Below, one piece after another: positions 28,083 through 39,903 of a stretch of 64,000 nucleotides of DNA (position 1 is its first letter; the number at the start of each line of letters is the position of its first letter). The notes under the pieces were generated by a model. The model was given only the letters and a program-made list of their open reading frames with translations. It did not search any database and was not told where the DNA came from. A program made the translations under genes and the position numbers. The stretch is from NCBI RefSeq assembly GCF_000797515.1, contig NZ_JSBN01000063.1:1-64000 (forward strand). The letters run 5' to 3'. The DNA is from Sphingomonas sp. Ant H11 (GTDB lineage Bacteria > Pseudomonadota > Alphaproteobacteria > Sphingomonadales > Sphingomonadaceae).

Positions 28083-29747
28083 ATGCTGATCTCTCTCGCC
28101 ATCCGTGACGTCGTGCTGATCGAGGCGCTGGACCTGCACTTCGGGCAGGGCCTGGGCGTGCTGACCGGTGAGACCGGTGCGGGCAAATCGATCCTGCTCG
28201 ATGCGCTGGGCCTGGCGCTCGGCGCGCGCGGCGAGGCCGGGCTGGTGCGGCAGGGTGCCGCGCAAGCCGTGGTCACCGCCACCTTCGATACGCCCCACAC
28301 CACCGGGCCGATCGCCGCGCTGCTGGGCGAGAACGGCTTCGACGTCGATCCCGGCGAGCCGCTGATGATCCGCCGCATCGTCAAGGCCGATGGCGGCAGC
28401 CGCGCCTTCGTCAACGATCAGCCTGCGTCGGCGGGCCTGTTGCGCGAGCTCGCAACCTATCTCGTCGAAATCCACGGCCAGCACGATGATCGTGGGCTGC
28501 TCAACGCGCGCGGGCACCGTGCCTTGCTCGATGCGTTCGGACGGATCGACGCGGGCGCTACGGCGACCGCCTATAAAGCATGGCGCGATGCCGAAGCTGC
28601 GCTGGCGACGGCGCGCGCGACGATCGACACTGCCGCACGCGACCGTGAGTGGCTGGAACACGCCGTCGCCGAACTGCGCGCGCTCGCCCCCGAACCGGGG
28701 GAGGAAGAAGCCCTCGCCGAACGCCGCCGAACGATGCAGCGTTCGGAAAAGATCGCCGCCGATCTCGCCGCGATCGAAAGCTGGCTGGAGGGATCGGACG
28801 GTGGCCTTGCGCAACTCCGCCAGGCGGCGCGCGTGCTCGAACGAATCGCTGAGGATCATGAGGCACTGGCCGAGGCTTTGGCAGCGGTCGATCGCGCGGT
28901 GATCGAGGGCGCGGTCGCCGAGGAGAAACTGCGCGAGGCCAAGGCCGATCTGTGGTTCGATCCCGCCGCGCTGGAGGAGGATGAGGCGCGGCTGTTCGAA
29001 CTGCGCGGCATGGCGCGCAAACATCGCGTCCAACCCGATGCACTGGCCGAGTTGGCTGACGACCTGACCGCCAAGCTGGAGGCGCTCGATGCCGGGGAAG
29101 AAGGCATCGCCGCGCTCGAAGCGAAGCTCGCCGCTGCGCGCGCGACTTATGACAGGGCCGCCGCCGCGTTGAGCGAGGCGCGCACCGCCGCCGCAGTGCG
29201 GCTCGACGCTGCGGTCAAGGGGGAGTTGATCCCGCTGAAACTCGATGCCGCCCGCTTCCGCACCGTCGTCGCGCCAGCGCCCGGCGAACAATGGTCGGCG
29301 GCGGGCAAGGACCGCGTCGAATTCGAGATTTCGACCAACCCCGGCGCGCCCTTCGCGCCATTGGTCAAGATCGCCTCGGGTGGCGAATTGTCGCGCTTCA
29401 TCCTCGCGCTGAAGGTTGCGCTGGCCGATCAAGGCGGGGCCGCGACGATGATCTTCGACGAAATCGATCGTGGCGTCGGCGGTGCCGTGGCGAGTGCCAT
29501 CGGGGAACGTCTGGCGCGGCTGGCGCAAGCGACGCAATTGCTGGTGGTCACGCATAGCCCGCAAGTCGCGGCGCGAGGGCAGCACCACCTGCTGATCGCC
29601 AAGAGCCATGACGGGACCGTCACCCGTACCGGCGTGACGACGCTCGACGACACGGCCCGCCGCGAGGAAATCGCACGGATGCTGTCGGGCGCGACGATCA
29701 CGCCCGAGGCGCGCGCGCAAGCCGATAGGTTGTTGGAGACGGCGTAA
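28083..29747 (+). CDS. recN: DNA repair protein RecN
   Basis: 554 residues, an SMC-like ATPase for double-strand-break repair. Walker A is GETGAGKS near residue 30, followed by an Ala/Glu-rich coiled-coil middle (about 150-370), the ABC signature KIASGGELSRF and Walker B TMIFDEIDRGVGG. The D-loop/H-loop is VTHSPQVAA. It begins 65 bases after bamD. Confidence 0.96.
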   Translation: MLISLAIRDVVLIEALDLHFGQGLGVLTGETGAGKSILLDALGLALGARGEAGLVRQGAAQAVVTATFDTPHTTGPIAALLGENGFDVDPGEPLMIRRIVKADGGSRAFVNDQPASAGLLRELATYLVEIHGQHDDRGLLNARGHRALLDAFGRIDAGATATAYKAWRDAEAALATARATIDTAARDREWLEHAVAELRALAPEPGEEEALAERRRTMQRSEKIAADLAAIESWLEGSDGGLAQLRQAARVLERIAEDHEALAEALAAVDRAVIEGAVAEEKLREAKADLWFDPAALEEDEARLFELRGMARKHRVQPDALAELADDLTAKLEALDAGEEGIAALEAKLAAARATYDRAAAALSEARTAAAVRLDAAVKGELIPLKLDAARFRTVVAPAPGEQWSAAGKDRVEFEISTNPGAPFAPLVKIASGGELSRFILALKVALADQGGAATMIFDEIDRGVGGAVASAIGERLARLAQATQLLVVTHSPQVAARGQHHLLIAKSHDGTVTRTGVTTLDDTARREEIARMLSGATITPEARAQADRLLETA

Positions 29748-29786
29748 AGCCATCCGTATCGGCAACCCGCAAACCCAGCACCGAAT

Positions 29787-29817
29787 CCGTCACCCCGAGT
29801 TCATCCCGGGGTGACGG
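29787..29817. repeat. palindromic repeat CCGTCACCCCG/CGGGGTGACGG
   Basis: A perfect 11-bp stem with a nine-base loop between convergent recN and the next minus-strand gene. It is the short form of the repeat at 5,462 and 39,433 and probably works as a bidirectional terminator. Confidence 0.75.
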
Positions 29818-29836
29818 AACGACGGCGGATCGGCTG

Positions 29837-30154
29837 TTAAAACGGCATCGTCACGGTAAACATGATGCCCTTGTCATTGGTCCGCCCCTGCCCCGCATAT
29901 AGATTGCCTCGCACCCCCTTGCCGAGATCGATGCCGATCCCCGGCCCGCCCACTTCCGCATATTTTTCCGGCAGCGGACGCGCGCGGAATTTCTCGGCTA
30001 CGTCTTGCCTGCCGCATACAACGATGTCGCTGCCGGACTCTGCGGTGGGACAAGAGGCCGGGTGCCAGGCGGCGGGCAAATCGACACTCGCGCGATGTGA
30101 CCGCTCGTCCTCTGGAGGTGCAGACTGTGCCAGGGCCAACATCATCAGGATCAT
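29837..30154 (-). CDS. small exported hypothetical protein
   Basis: 105 residues. The N-terminus is short and hydrophobic (MILMMLALAQS), consistent with a signal peptide. A central motif SGSDIVVCGR followed by RARPLPEKY resembles small sphingomonad proteins of unknown function that share an IVVCG-R core. The ATG at 30154 has AGAGGGG six bases upstream. It has no operon partner and is convergent with recN. Confidence 0.65.
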   Translation of the reverse strand: MILMMLALAQSAPPEDERSHRASVDLPAAWHPASCPTAESGSDIVVCGRQDVAEKFRARPLPEKYAEVGGPGIGIDLGKGVRGNLYAGQGRTNDKGIMFTVTMPF

Positions 30155-30521
30155 GGTCGGCCCCTCTGCCGGGATGTTCGGGAAAGGCTAACGGCCATCT
30201 GCCACCGACACAATCCGCCGCCGCGCAATCTCCACGACATTCCTCGCACAACCTGCTACAGCCGTCCTATCGCGCGAGTCCGCTCTCAAGCATCGCGCGG
30301 CTGAGAGACGTCCCGCGCTCCCGCTTGCCTGGCATCGGATGCGCACTCTTGGCTCTCCTTTCCCGCTTTCTTGCACAGCCTGTCCGCTGCGGATCTTCCG
30401 CGCACGGCTGATGCGTCGCGATCGGATGCGTCGGCCGGGGCCGGACGTCGCATCCGTCTTCGATCTCGGCCCCATCCGGTACCGACGCTGCGGCGCGGCA
30501 CCGGCACGTAAGGAATTAGGT
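30155..30521. promoter_or_regulatory. gene-free leader upstream of cold-shock gene
   Basis: 367 bases without a convincing gene on either strand. The segment next to the cold-shock gene (about 30,360-30,521) contains several complementary GC stretches, for example GGATGCGTCGGCCGGGGCCGGACG and GACGTCGCATCC. It could therefore fold as a structured 5' untranslated leader of the kind known for cspA-type genes. This is inference; no promoter can be fixed. Confidence 0.4.
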
Positions 30522-30728
30522 ATGGCTATCGGCACCGTTAAGTTCTTCAACGCCGACAAGGGTTATGGTTTCATCGCGCCTGAGGGCGGCGGTGGCGATG
30601 CCTTCGTCCACATCAGCGCGGTGGAAGCCGCCGGCATGGCCACGCTCGACCGCGACCAGCGCGTTTCCTACGAGCTGGAAGAAGACCGTCGCGGCAAGGT
30701 TTCGGCCGTGCGGCTGGCGCAAGCCTGA
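30522..30728 (+). CDS. cold-shock domain protein (CspA family)
   Basis: 68-residue single cold-shock domain, an RNA/ssDNA chaperone. It has the start MAIGTVKFFNADKGYGFI, with RNP1 as KGYGFI and RNP2 as DAFVHIS. The ATG at 30522 has AAGGA upstream. The gene is followed by a GC-rich hairpin. Expression may be controlled by its long leader. Confidence 0.95.
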   Translation: MAIGTVKFFNADKGYGFIAPEGGGGDAFVHISAVEAAGMATLDRDQRVSYELEEDRRGKVSAVRLAQA

Positions 30729-30736
30729 GCCAATAC

Positions 30737-30762
30737 GGGGTGCCGCCAACAGGGGGCACCCC
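30737..30762 (+). terminator. hairpin after cold-shock gene
   Basis: GGGGTGCC at 30737-30744 pairs with GGCACCCC at 30755-30762, followed by a pyrimidine-rich stretch (GCTTTCTCGTTTCC). It is a likely intrinsic terminator for the cold-shock gene, although the U-tract is interrupted. Confidence 0.6.
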
Positions 30763-30784
30763 GCTTTCTCGTTTCCATTCCTAT

Positions 30785-31012
30785 TTGCGGAGATATCCCA
30801 CGAACACCACCGCCCTGTTCTATCGCGACCGCGCCCGTCAGGCCGAGTCCGACGCGGCTACGGCCACCCTCGACAATGTCCGCGGCCGCTGGCTGCGCGC
30901 CGCCAAAGCCTGGGACGAAATGGCCAGCCGCGCGGAAAAGACCGCCGAGCGCCGTTCGACCAACGAAGAGGCCAAGCATCTCGCCGAGATGGACGCCAGC
31001 GAAGACGATTAG
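30785..31012 (+). CDS. small soluble hypothetical protein, unusual start
   Basis: About 70-75 residues, charged and probably helical (NTTALFYRDRARQAESDAATATLDNV, AWDEMASRAEKTAERR). It ends in an acidic tail. I do not recognise a named family, but the composition is clearly coding. No ATG is in frame downstream of the cold-shock terminator. A GGAG at 30789-30792 is correctly spaced for an ACG at 30800, while a TTG at 30785 would overlap that site. Either ACG is the start, or the base is a misread ATG. ligA follows 40 bases later. Confidence 0.6.
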   Translation: MRRYPTNTTALFYRDRARQAESDAATATLDNVRGRWLRAAKAWDEMASRAEKTAERRSTNEEAKHLAEMDASEDD

Positions 31013-31043
31013 CGGATTGAAACCGCTACCCGTCCTCCGCTAG

Positions 31044-33188
<2,145 letters not shown>

Positions 33189-33365
33189 AGGGGATCGCCA
33201 CGCCGAAGTCCGCCAGTGATGCCATTTTGCAACGCATCATTACTGAATGCTTCATGTACCTTGCGGAATCGTGATTGTCATCTAACCGAAATATTTAAGT
33301 CGCATGGGGGCGCCAGGCGACGAGACAGTCGCGTTTTCCGCGATCAGGAACACAGGGGCAATATC
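33189..33365 (+). promoter_or_regulatory. AT-rich leader of TonB-dependent receptor gene
   Basis: 177 bases upstream of the receptor start. The middle (about 33,220-33,305) is markedly AT-richer than its surroundings (TTGCAACGCATCATTACTG, AACCGAAATATTTAAGTC), so promoter elements are likely. Several -35-like TTGNNN words are present and I cannot choose among them. Confidence 0.4.
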
Positions 33366-36300
33366 ATGCGACATAATCTTCTTCTTGGCGTGGCCGTGGC
33401 CGCGCTTATGATTCCGGCTGCGGCAAGCGCCCAGGAAACGACAGCGATTATCCGCGGCTCGGTCACCGCCAACGGCGCTCCGGTTAACAATGCAACGATT
33501 ACGGTCACGGACACCTCGTCGGGCACCGTTTCACGCGCATCTACGGACTCGTCTGGCAGCTTTTCGGCATCCGGCCTGCGCGCTGGCGGTCCCTATACGA
33601 TCGACGTGACAAGCGCCGCCGGCAACACTCAGATCACCGGAATCTTCACGGTTGTTGGTGCTCCTTACGATCTTCCGATCGAGGTCGGCGCAAAATCTGA
33701 CAGCGGCGCTGACATCGTCGTGACCGCCAAATCAATCAAACGAGCCGGCATTACGTCGGATGGTCCGCAGACCGTCCTCAACCAACGCGACGTCAGCAAA
33801 GTCGCCTCGGTCAATCGAGACATTCGCGACATCGAACGTCGCAGCCCCTTCGCGACGTTCGACCGCAGCAGCGGCGGCGGCAGCGCCGTATCCTTCGCTG
33901 GCGTAAATCCCCGCTTCAACCGCTTCACCATCAACGGCGCGCAGGTTGGCGACAACTTCGGCCTTAACCCTGATGCCAGCCCCACCAAGCGAGGCCCGGT
34001 TCCGTTTGACGCGATCGGTCAGGTGTCGGTTTCGATCGCACCGTATGATATCCGCCAGAGCAATTTCCAGGGCGGCGTCATCGACACGACCCTGCTGTCG
34101 GGCACAAATTCCTACCACCTGAACGGTTTCTATTCGCAGAGCACCGACGGTCTGCAGGGAAATCAAATCGGCGCGCTGCCCGTCGCTTTGCCAAAATATA
34201 AGAGTGAGACCTACGGCGTTACGGCCTCGGGTCCGATCATCAAGGACAAGCTGTTCGTGATGGTTTCGTATGAAAAGAACACTGACCCCCGCCCACTCAG
34301 CCCCGGAGCGGTAAACCAGGTCCCCAATCTGACCGACGCGCAGGTAGCCTCGGTCCAGTCGATCGCAAAAAGTGTTTATAACTACGACGCCGGCGGGGTT
34401 CTTGCGATTACGAACAACCTCGACGAGAAAATCGTCGGTAAAATTGACTGGAACGTCACTGAAGGCCAGCGCCTATCGCTTACTTACATCAACGCATACG
34501 ATGCGCAGGACAACCTTCAAAACAGCAGCGGATCGACGACGTCGCCTGCTCTTGGTCTCGCCTCGAACGGTTACAAGCTGACCGAACTGCTGCGTACCGG
34601 TATTGCCCAGTTGAACTCGGATTGGAGTGACCGGGTCTCGACCGAAACGCGTTTCGTTTACAAGGCCTATACGCGTGGCCAGAATCCTGAATTGGGCCGC
34701 GGCTTTGCGCAGTTCCGCGTCTGCACCGCCCCGACCAGCGTCCTTACGCCGGTTGCTGGTAACGGCGACAATGCGACCTCCTGCGGCAGCGGCAACCCGG
34801 TTGTCGCGCTTGGCCCGGACATCAGCCGTCAGACCAACGCTCTGTTCACGGACACTTATGACGGCTCCTTCCTGCTGCGCTTCAAGGCTGGGCAGCACGA
34901 TTTCAAGGGCCTGTTTGAATACGCCGAGAACCGCACGACCAACGCCTTCCTGCAATATAGCGCTGGCTCCTATTACTTTGACTCGATCGCCGATTTCCAG
35001 AATCGCAACGCGAGCTCTTTCGACTATCAGAACGCACTGACGCTGAACCCGAACGACACGACGTCCAATTTCAAATATGGCGTCTACACCTTCGGCCTTC
35101 AGGACGATTGGTCCGTCACACCCGAACTGCGGCTTACCTATGGCGTCCGGTACGATCTCTATGGATCGCGCAGCCAGGTTATTAACAATCCGAATTTCTA
35201 CAATCGCTATGGCTTTTCGAACACCAACAATTTTGACGGTCTGGGCGCGTTCCAGCCGCGCGTAAGCTTTAGCTACAAGCCGCTTCCGTCGCTTAGCCTG
35301 CGTGGTGGCATCGGCATTTTTAGCGGCGGTACGCCCGACATCTATTTCTCGAACTCGTACGGCAACAGCGGTTTCATCCAGAACCGTATCTCGACTGTAA
35401 ACCGTGCAACGGTTGCGGCGGGGAGCACGGCGACCGCAACGTGCGCGGCTCCCTATAATACCGGTGCGAATGCTGCACTCTGCGCGATTGCTCTCAACGG
35501 TGTTACGGGGTCGTCGATCCCGGGCGCAGTCAATACATTCCTCGCCTCCAATACGGCGTCGCTTCTGACGGCACCCACGGCATCGGTAGCACCGGACTTC
35601 CGCTTGCCTTCGCAGACCCGCGCAACGCTCTCGGCCGATTACCGCCTGTTCGGGGTTGATCTGGGCGCGGACTATGTATTCTCGAAGGTCAATCAGGCCG
35701 TTACCTTCACCGATCTGCGCTCGCAGATTGTCGGCACCCTGCCGGACGGCCGCCCACGCTACACTTTCCTGCCGACGCCGGGCGCTGGCATCCAAACCGC
35801 CGATACCAACACGGACATCCAGATCGGCAACACGTCGCGTGGTCGCAGCCACATTTTCACGCTGCGCGCTAACAAAGACTTTGCATGGGGCCTGTCGGTG
35901 GGTGGCAGCTACACCTGGCAGGACGTGAAGGACGTCAGCAACGCGACGTCTTCGGTGGCAAGCTCGCTTTATGCCGCCCAAGCCTCGATTGATCCGAACA
36001 ACGCCAGCTACGGCATCAGCAGCAACGAAACAAAGTGGCAGTTCAAGTATAGCGTCGGCTTCGATCACGCCTTCTTCGGCGACTATCGCACCGTCGTGCA
36101 ACTGTTCGGTGAAACGCGCGCCGGACAGCATTACAGCTTCTCGATGCAGGACACTTCGACGGGTCGCTCGTCGGTATTCGGCACCACCGGGAACAATGAT
36201 CGTTACCTGCTCTACGTGCCGACCGGCCTCAACGATCCGTTGGTCACCTATGCCGCGAATGATACGACAACTGCGACCGCGCTCGACAACCTCATCAACA

Positions 36301-36697
36301 ATACGCAGTTGAAGAATTTCCGCGGAAAGATTGCTCCTAAGAACATCGCCCGGGCACGCGCTAATACCCGTATCGACCTCCATCTTGAGCAGGAACTTCC
36401 GGCCTACGTCTTCCATTCGCGGATTTCGTTGTTTGCCGACATTGAGAATCTGCCCAACCTGTTGAACAAGAACTGGGGCGGTCAATATTATACCGGCTTC
36501 CCGTACACTTCGGCGGTGGTGCAGGTAACCTGCCTCAACGCGGCGGGAGCTGCACTCACGGGTGTGGTCGGGTCGCGACCAATCCAGCCGGGGCTTGCGC
36601 CAAGTATCAATACAGCAGCTTCAAGTCGCCGAACGAAACGGTGAACACTGCTCAGTCGCTGTACCTCATCCGCGTCGGCGCACGCTTTAAGTTCTAA
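33366..36697 (+). CDS. TonB-dependent receptor with carboxypeptidase-regulatory-like N-terminal domain (C-terminal frameshift)
   Basis: About 1,110 residues of the Oar-like type. It has a signal peptide (MRHNLLLGVAVAALMIPAAASA), a carboxypeptidase-regulatory-like beta-sandwich (TAIIRGSVTANGAPVNNATI), a plug domain (about 120-230) and a long beta-barrel. It takes up large or bound nutrients across the outer membrane using TonB energy. The barrel should end in Phe. The main frame instead ends at 36644 in an odd basic tail. A missing G near 36,570 restores the sequence to a stop at 36697 ending VGARFKF. Codon use looks less GC-biased than in neighbours. A strong terminator follows. Confidence 0.88.
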
Positions 36698-36720
36698 CGC
36701 GCTCTTACCCTAAGAAAGTT

Positions 36721-36757
36721 GGCCGCCGTCCCCTGGGACGGCGGCCTTTTTTTTTTT
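36721..36757 (+). terminator. strong intrinsic terminator
   Basis: GGCCGCCGTCCC at 36721-36732 and GGGACGGCGGCC at 36735-36746 form a perfect stem. An 11-T run (36747-36757) follows directly. This is the best rho-independent terminator in the window, 24 bases after the corrected receptor stop. Confidence 0.92.
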
Positions 36758-36784
36758 AACTCTGCGGCCCGCCCGGCGTGAACG

Positions 36785-37381
36785 TCAGCTCGCCCCTGCT
36801 TCCGCCACCTTCGCATAGATGGAGGTGATCGGCCGCGCGAACACCCGGCCCACCATCGGCTCGAAAAAGGATAGCGGCGCGCTGTCGTAATTCGGGTCGA
36901 AGGCAGCCTGATCGTATTTCTCGCAAAACTCTGCGCACGCCTCGAAATGCGGATGGCTGCGGTACGATTCGCGCATGTCGCGGTCGCCGCCGATGTAATG
37001 GAAGAAATAATAGCCCTGGAACACGCCGTGCGTGTTGGCGATCCAGTGCAGTTGGTCCGACACGAACGGACGCAACATCGCCGCGCCGATCTCGGGATGA
37101 TTGAAGGTCCCCAGCGTGTCGCCAATGTCGTGCAACAGCGCCATCACCACATAGGCTTCATCGCGGCCATCGCGGTACGCGCGCGTCGCGGTTTGCAGTG
37201 AATGTTCGAGCCGATCGACCGGGAAGCCGCCATAATCGCCGTCCAGCAACTGCAAATGCGTCAGCACCCGCGCAGGCAAGCCCTTGGCGAAATCGGCGAA
37301 ATGGCCGGAGATGATCTTCCAGTCGGCCTGGGTGCCATGCTCCATCGCGCTGAAGCGCGCGCGGTCGGGCTGATGGTTCAT
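36785..37381 (-). CDS. HD-domain phosphohydrolase or oxygenase-like protein
   Basis: 198 residues with an HD-type metal-binding arrangement: His in RLEHSLQTATRA, the HD pair in VMALLHDIGD, then His in GTFNHPEIGA and HWIANTHGVFQGYYFFHYIGG. The spacing resembles small HD proteins of the PhnZ/inositol-oxygenase group as much as phosphohydrolases, so the reaction cannot be assigned. No substrate genes are adjacent. It is convergent with the receptor gene and divergent from the LytS-type kinase. Confidence 0.75.
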   Translation of the reverse strand: MNHQPDRARFSAMEHGTQADWKIISGHFADFAKGLPARVLTHLQLLDGDYGGFPVDRLEHSLQTATRAYRDGRDEAYVVMALLHDIGDTLGTFNHPEIGAAMLRPFVSDQLHWIANTHGVFQGYYFFHYIGGDRDMRESYRSHPHFEACAEFCEKYDQAAFDPNYDSAPLSFFEPMVGRVFARPITSIYAKVAEAGAS

Positions 37382-37501
37382 GCGGCTCTCTCTCCTCTCG
37401 TCTTCCTCCGCTTGTTATGCAGCGCGAGGGCCCGCCTTATCGCGGTGGCGCGGACGATAGCGTACTTTGCGCATCGCTCCCAGCCGGGCTAAGACTGCCC
37501 C

Positions 37502-38626
37502 ATGTCGCTTCCCCCCCAACCCGCGATCCTTTCGCGGCCCTTCTTCGAGGACAAGAACCGCGCCTTCTGGACGCTGCAGGCGGCGGGGTGGACTGGCTAT
37601 CTGATCCTGCGCAGCGTTTCGAGCATTTCGAACGCCAGCGACATGACCAGCATGGTGCCGGTCGTGATCGAATCGATCGTGGGATACAGCATCACCTTGC
37701 TGCTCTCGACGCTGTATCATTATTACCGTCGCCAGCCGCGCTTTGCGATGGCAATCCTGACGGTGCTGACACTCGCCGCTGCGACTCTGGTCTATGCGGT
37801 GCTCGACGCCTTTTCGTTTTCCTTCATCAACGCGCGCAACCCCGGGCTTAACCTCGGGCTGGTATTGGGCACGATCTTCCTCAACTTCACCGTGCTCGCC
37901 GGGTGGACCGCGTTGTATTTCGGGATCAATTTCTATCTGATCGTCGAGGATCAGATCGACCAGCTCGCCGCGCTCGAGAACACCGCTTCCTCGGCGCAGC
38001 TGGCGATGCTGCGCTATCAGCTCAACCCGCATTTCCTGTTCAACACGCTCAACTCCATTTCCACGCTGGTGCTGCTGAAAGAGACCGAGCGCGCCAACGC
38101 CATGCTCGGGCGACTATCCTCGTTCCTGCGCTATACGTTGGCCAACGAACCGACCGCCAATGTGACGGTGGTGCAAGAGTTCGAAACGCTGAAGCTCTAT
38201 CTCGAAATCGAGAAGATGCGCTTCGAGGATCGGTTGCGGCCGACCTTCGAGCTCGATCCGCGGGTCGCCAAGGCGCGGCTACCGTCGTTGCTGCTGCAGC
38301 CACTGGTCGAGAATGCGATCAAATATGCGGTGACGCCGCAGGAAGACGGTGCCGAAATCGCGGTAACGGCGCGGCTCGCCGGGGATAGGGTGCAGATCGT
38401 CGTATCCGACACCGGCCCCGGCTTGAACGAAAGCAGGGGACGGCCGAGCGTTTCTGCGAGCCAGACCCTTTCAACCGGGGTCGGGCTTGCCAATATCAGG
38501 GAAAGACTGGCCCAGGCTTATGGGCCGGACCATAGATTCGAGACGCGATCGATCCCGGGGGGCGGTTTCGGGGTCGAGATCGAAATCCCGTTCCAGCTCG
38601 AGGAACCGAAGAAAGAGGCCGCATGA
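37502..38626 (+). CDS. LytS/YehU-type sensor histidine kinase
   Basis: 374 residues with four predicted membrane helices in the first 150, then the His_kinase block with the phospho-acceptor in RYQLNPHFLFNTLNSIS (about residue 180). The HATPase domain includes LLLQPLVENAIKYAV and DTGPGLNE, and a GVGLANIRERL G-box. It lacks an extra sensory domain, so the membrane region probably senses the signal. The stop overlaps the ATG of the LytTR regulator (ATGA), so the two are a coupled two-component system. Confidence 0.92.
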   Translation: MSLPPQPAILSRPFFEDKNRAFWTLQAAGWTGYLILRSVSSISNASDMTSMVPVVIESIVGYSITLLLSTLYHYYRRQPRFAMAILTVLTLAAATLVYAVLDAFSFSFINARNPGLNLGLVLGTIFLNFTVLAGWTALYFGINFYLIVEDQIDQLAALENTASSAQLAMLRYQLNPHFLFNTLNSISTLVLLKETERANAMLGRLSSFLRYTLANEPTANVTVVQEFETLKLYLEIEKMRFEDRLRPTFELDPRVAKARLPSLLLQPLVENAIKYAVTPQEDGAEIAVTARLAGDRVQIVVSDTGPGLNESRGRPSVSASQTLSTGVGLANIRERLAQAYGPDHRFETRSIPGGGFGVEIEIPFQLEEPKKEAA

Positions 38627-39423
38627 CGATCCGCACCATCCTCGTCGACGACGAAAAACTGGCAACCCAGGGCCTCGCCCTGCGGCTGGCCGCCCATGAA
38701 GATGTGGAGATCATCGATACCTGCCAGAATGGCCGCGAGGCCATCCGCTCGATCAAGACCAACAAACCCGACCTCGTTTTTCTCGACATTCAAATGCCCG
38801 GCTTTGACGGCTTTTCGGTCGTCCAGGGGCTGATGGAGGTAGAACCACCGTTATTCGTGTTCGTGACCGCTTATTCCGACCATGCGCTAAAGGCGTTCGA
38901 GACCGACGCGGTCGATTATCTGATGAAACCGGTCGAAGAGAGTCGCCTCGCCGACACGCTCGACCGTGTGCGCCAGCGCCTGACCGAAAAGCGCGGAATC
39001 GAGGAGGTCGACCGGCTGAAGGAAGTGATCGCCGAGATCGCGCCGGACTCGGTCGAGACGCTCACCGATGGCGGGGAACAGGTTTCATCCAACCGCTTCG
39101 AAAAGCTCATCAACATCAAGGATCGCGGGCAGATCTTCCGCGTCGACGTCGACACGATCGAACTGATCGAGGCCGCCGGTGACTATATGGTCATCAAGAC
39201 CGGCGACAATTCGCTGGTGCTGCGCGAGACGATGAAGGATCTCGAACGCCGCCTCGACCCGCGCCGCTTCCAGCGCGTCCACCGCTCGACCATCGTCAAC
39301 CTCGATTTGGTCAAAGAGGTAAAGCCGCACACCAATGGCGAATGCTTCCTGGTGCTGCAGTCGAACGCGCAGGTGAAGGTGTCGCGCAGCTATCGCGACG
39401 TGGTGGCGCGCTTCGTCCACTGA
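38623..39423 (+). CDS. LytTR-type response regulator
   Basis: 266 residues. The receiver has DDEK near the start, the phospho-Asp in DLVFLDIQMPGFDG (about residue 52) and Lys in DYLMKPVEE. A linker precedes the LytTR DNA-binding domain (about 165-265), with IELIEAAGDYMVIKT, FQRVHRSTIVNLDLV and VSRSYRD. It is translationally coupled to the LytS-type kinase and is presumably its output. Target genes are not evident here. Confidence 0.93.
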   Translation: MTIRTILVDDEKLATQGLALRLAAHEDVEIIDTCQNGREAIRSIKTNKPDLVFLDIQMPGFDGFSVVQGLMEVEPPLFVFVTAYSDHALKAFETDAVDYLMKPVEESRLADTLDRVRQRLTEKRGIEEVDRLKEVIAEIAPDSVETLTDGGEQVSSNRFEKLINIKDRGQIFRVDVDTIELIEAAGDYMVIKTGDNSLVLRETMKDLERRLDPRRFQRVHRSTIVNLDLVKEVKPHTNGECFLVLQSNAQVKVSRSYRDVVARFVH

Positions 39424-39432
39424 ACCCAATCT

Positions 39433-39530
39433 CCGTCACCCCGGGCTTGTCCCGGGGTCCACCCCTGCCAATGACACGCGCGCGCAGGACACGCGGCACG
39501 GTGGATGCCGGGACAAGCCCGGCATGACGG
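39433..39530. repeat. sphingomonad-type palindromic repeat (CCGTCACCCCGGG... )
   Basis: About 98 bases between convergent genes. The left hairpin is CACCCCGGGCTTGTCCCGGGGT. The right end (GCCGGGACAAGCCCGGCATGACGG) is an inverted, slightly diverged copy. It belongs to the same family as 5,462 and 29,787. Confidence 0.78.
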
Positions 39531-39540
39531 TTATTTTGCG

Positions 39541-39810
39541 TTAAGCGTCGGTCTCGGCACCCTCGGCCGGCCGCTCGAACCAGGCCTCGACCTCACCCGA
39601 CAGCTTCAGCGTCAGCGGCTGTCCATGGCGATCGACCTTCTTGCCCAGGGCAACGCGAATCCAGCCTTCGGAGCGGCTATATTCCTCCACGTCATGGCGC
39701 TGTGCGCCTTTGAAGCGAATGCCGATGCCGCGCGACAGCGCCGCTTCGTCATAATGCGGGCTGCGCGGGTTGGAAGACAGGCGGTCGGGGGGGAGATCGG
39801 TCTCGGTCAT
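39541..39810 (-). CDS. DUF3297 family protein
   Basis: 89 residues with the features of DUF3297, a small family of unknown function common in proteobacteria: LPPDRLSSNPRSPHYDE, then GIGIRFKGAQRHDVEEY and WIRVALGKKVDRHGQPLTLKL. It is a soluble, probably compact beta-rich protein. No functional residues are known. Confidence 0.85.
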   Translation of the reverse strand: MTETDLPPDRLSSNPRSPHYDEAALSRGIGIRFKGAQRHDVEEYSRSEGWIRVALGKKVDRHGQPLTLKLSGEVEAWFERPAEGAETDA

Positions 39811-39903
39811 GATTGCGGCTCATGGCGCAAAATGGGCGCGTACGCCAGATACGAAAACGGCGCGGAGCCGAAGCCCCGCGCCGTGTTGCCGATCGCTCCG
39901 CGA

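Noticed and set aside
30188-30559. 123-codon minus-strand frame upstream of and overlapping the cold-shock gene start
   Set aside because: Its composition is typical of a non-coding GC-rich frame, it overlaps a certain gene, and it has no recognisable ribosome-binding site.
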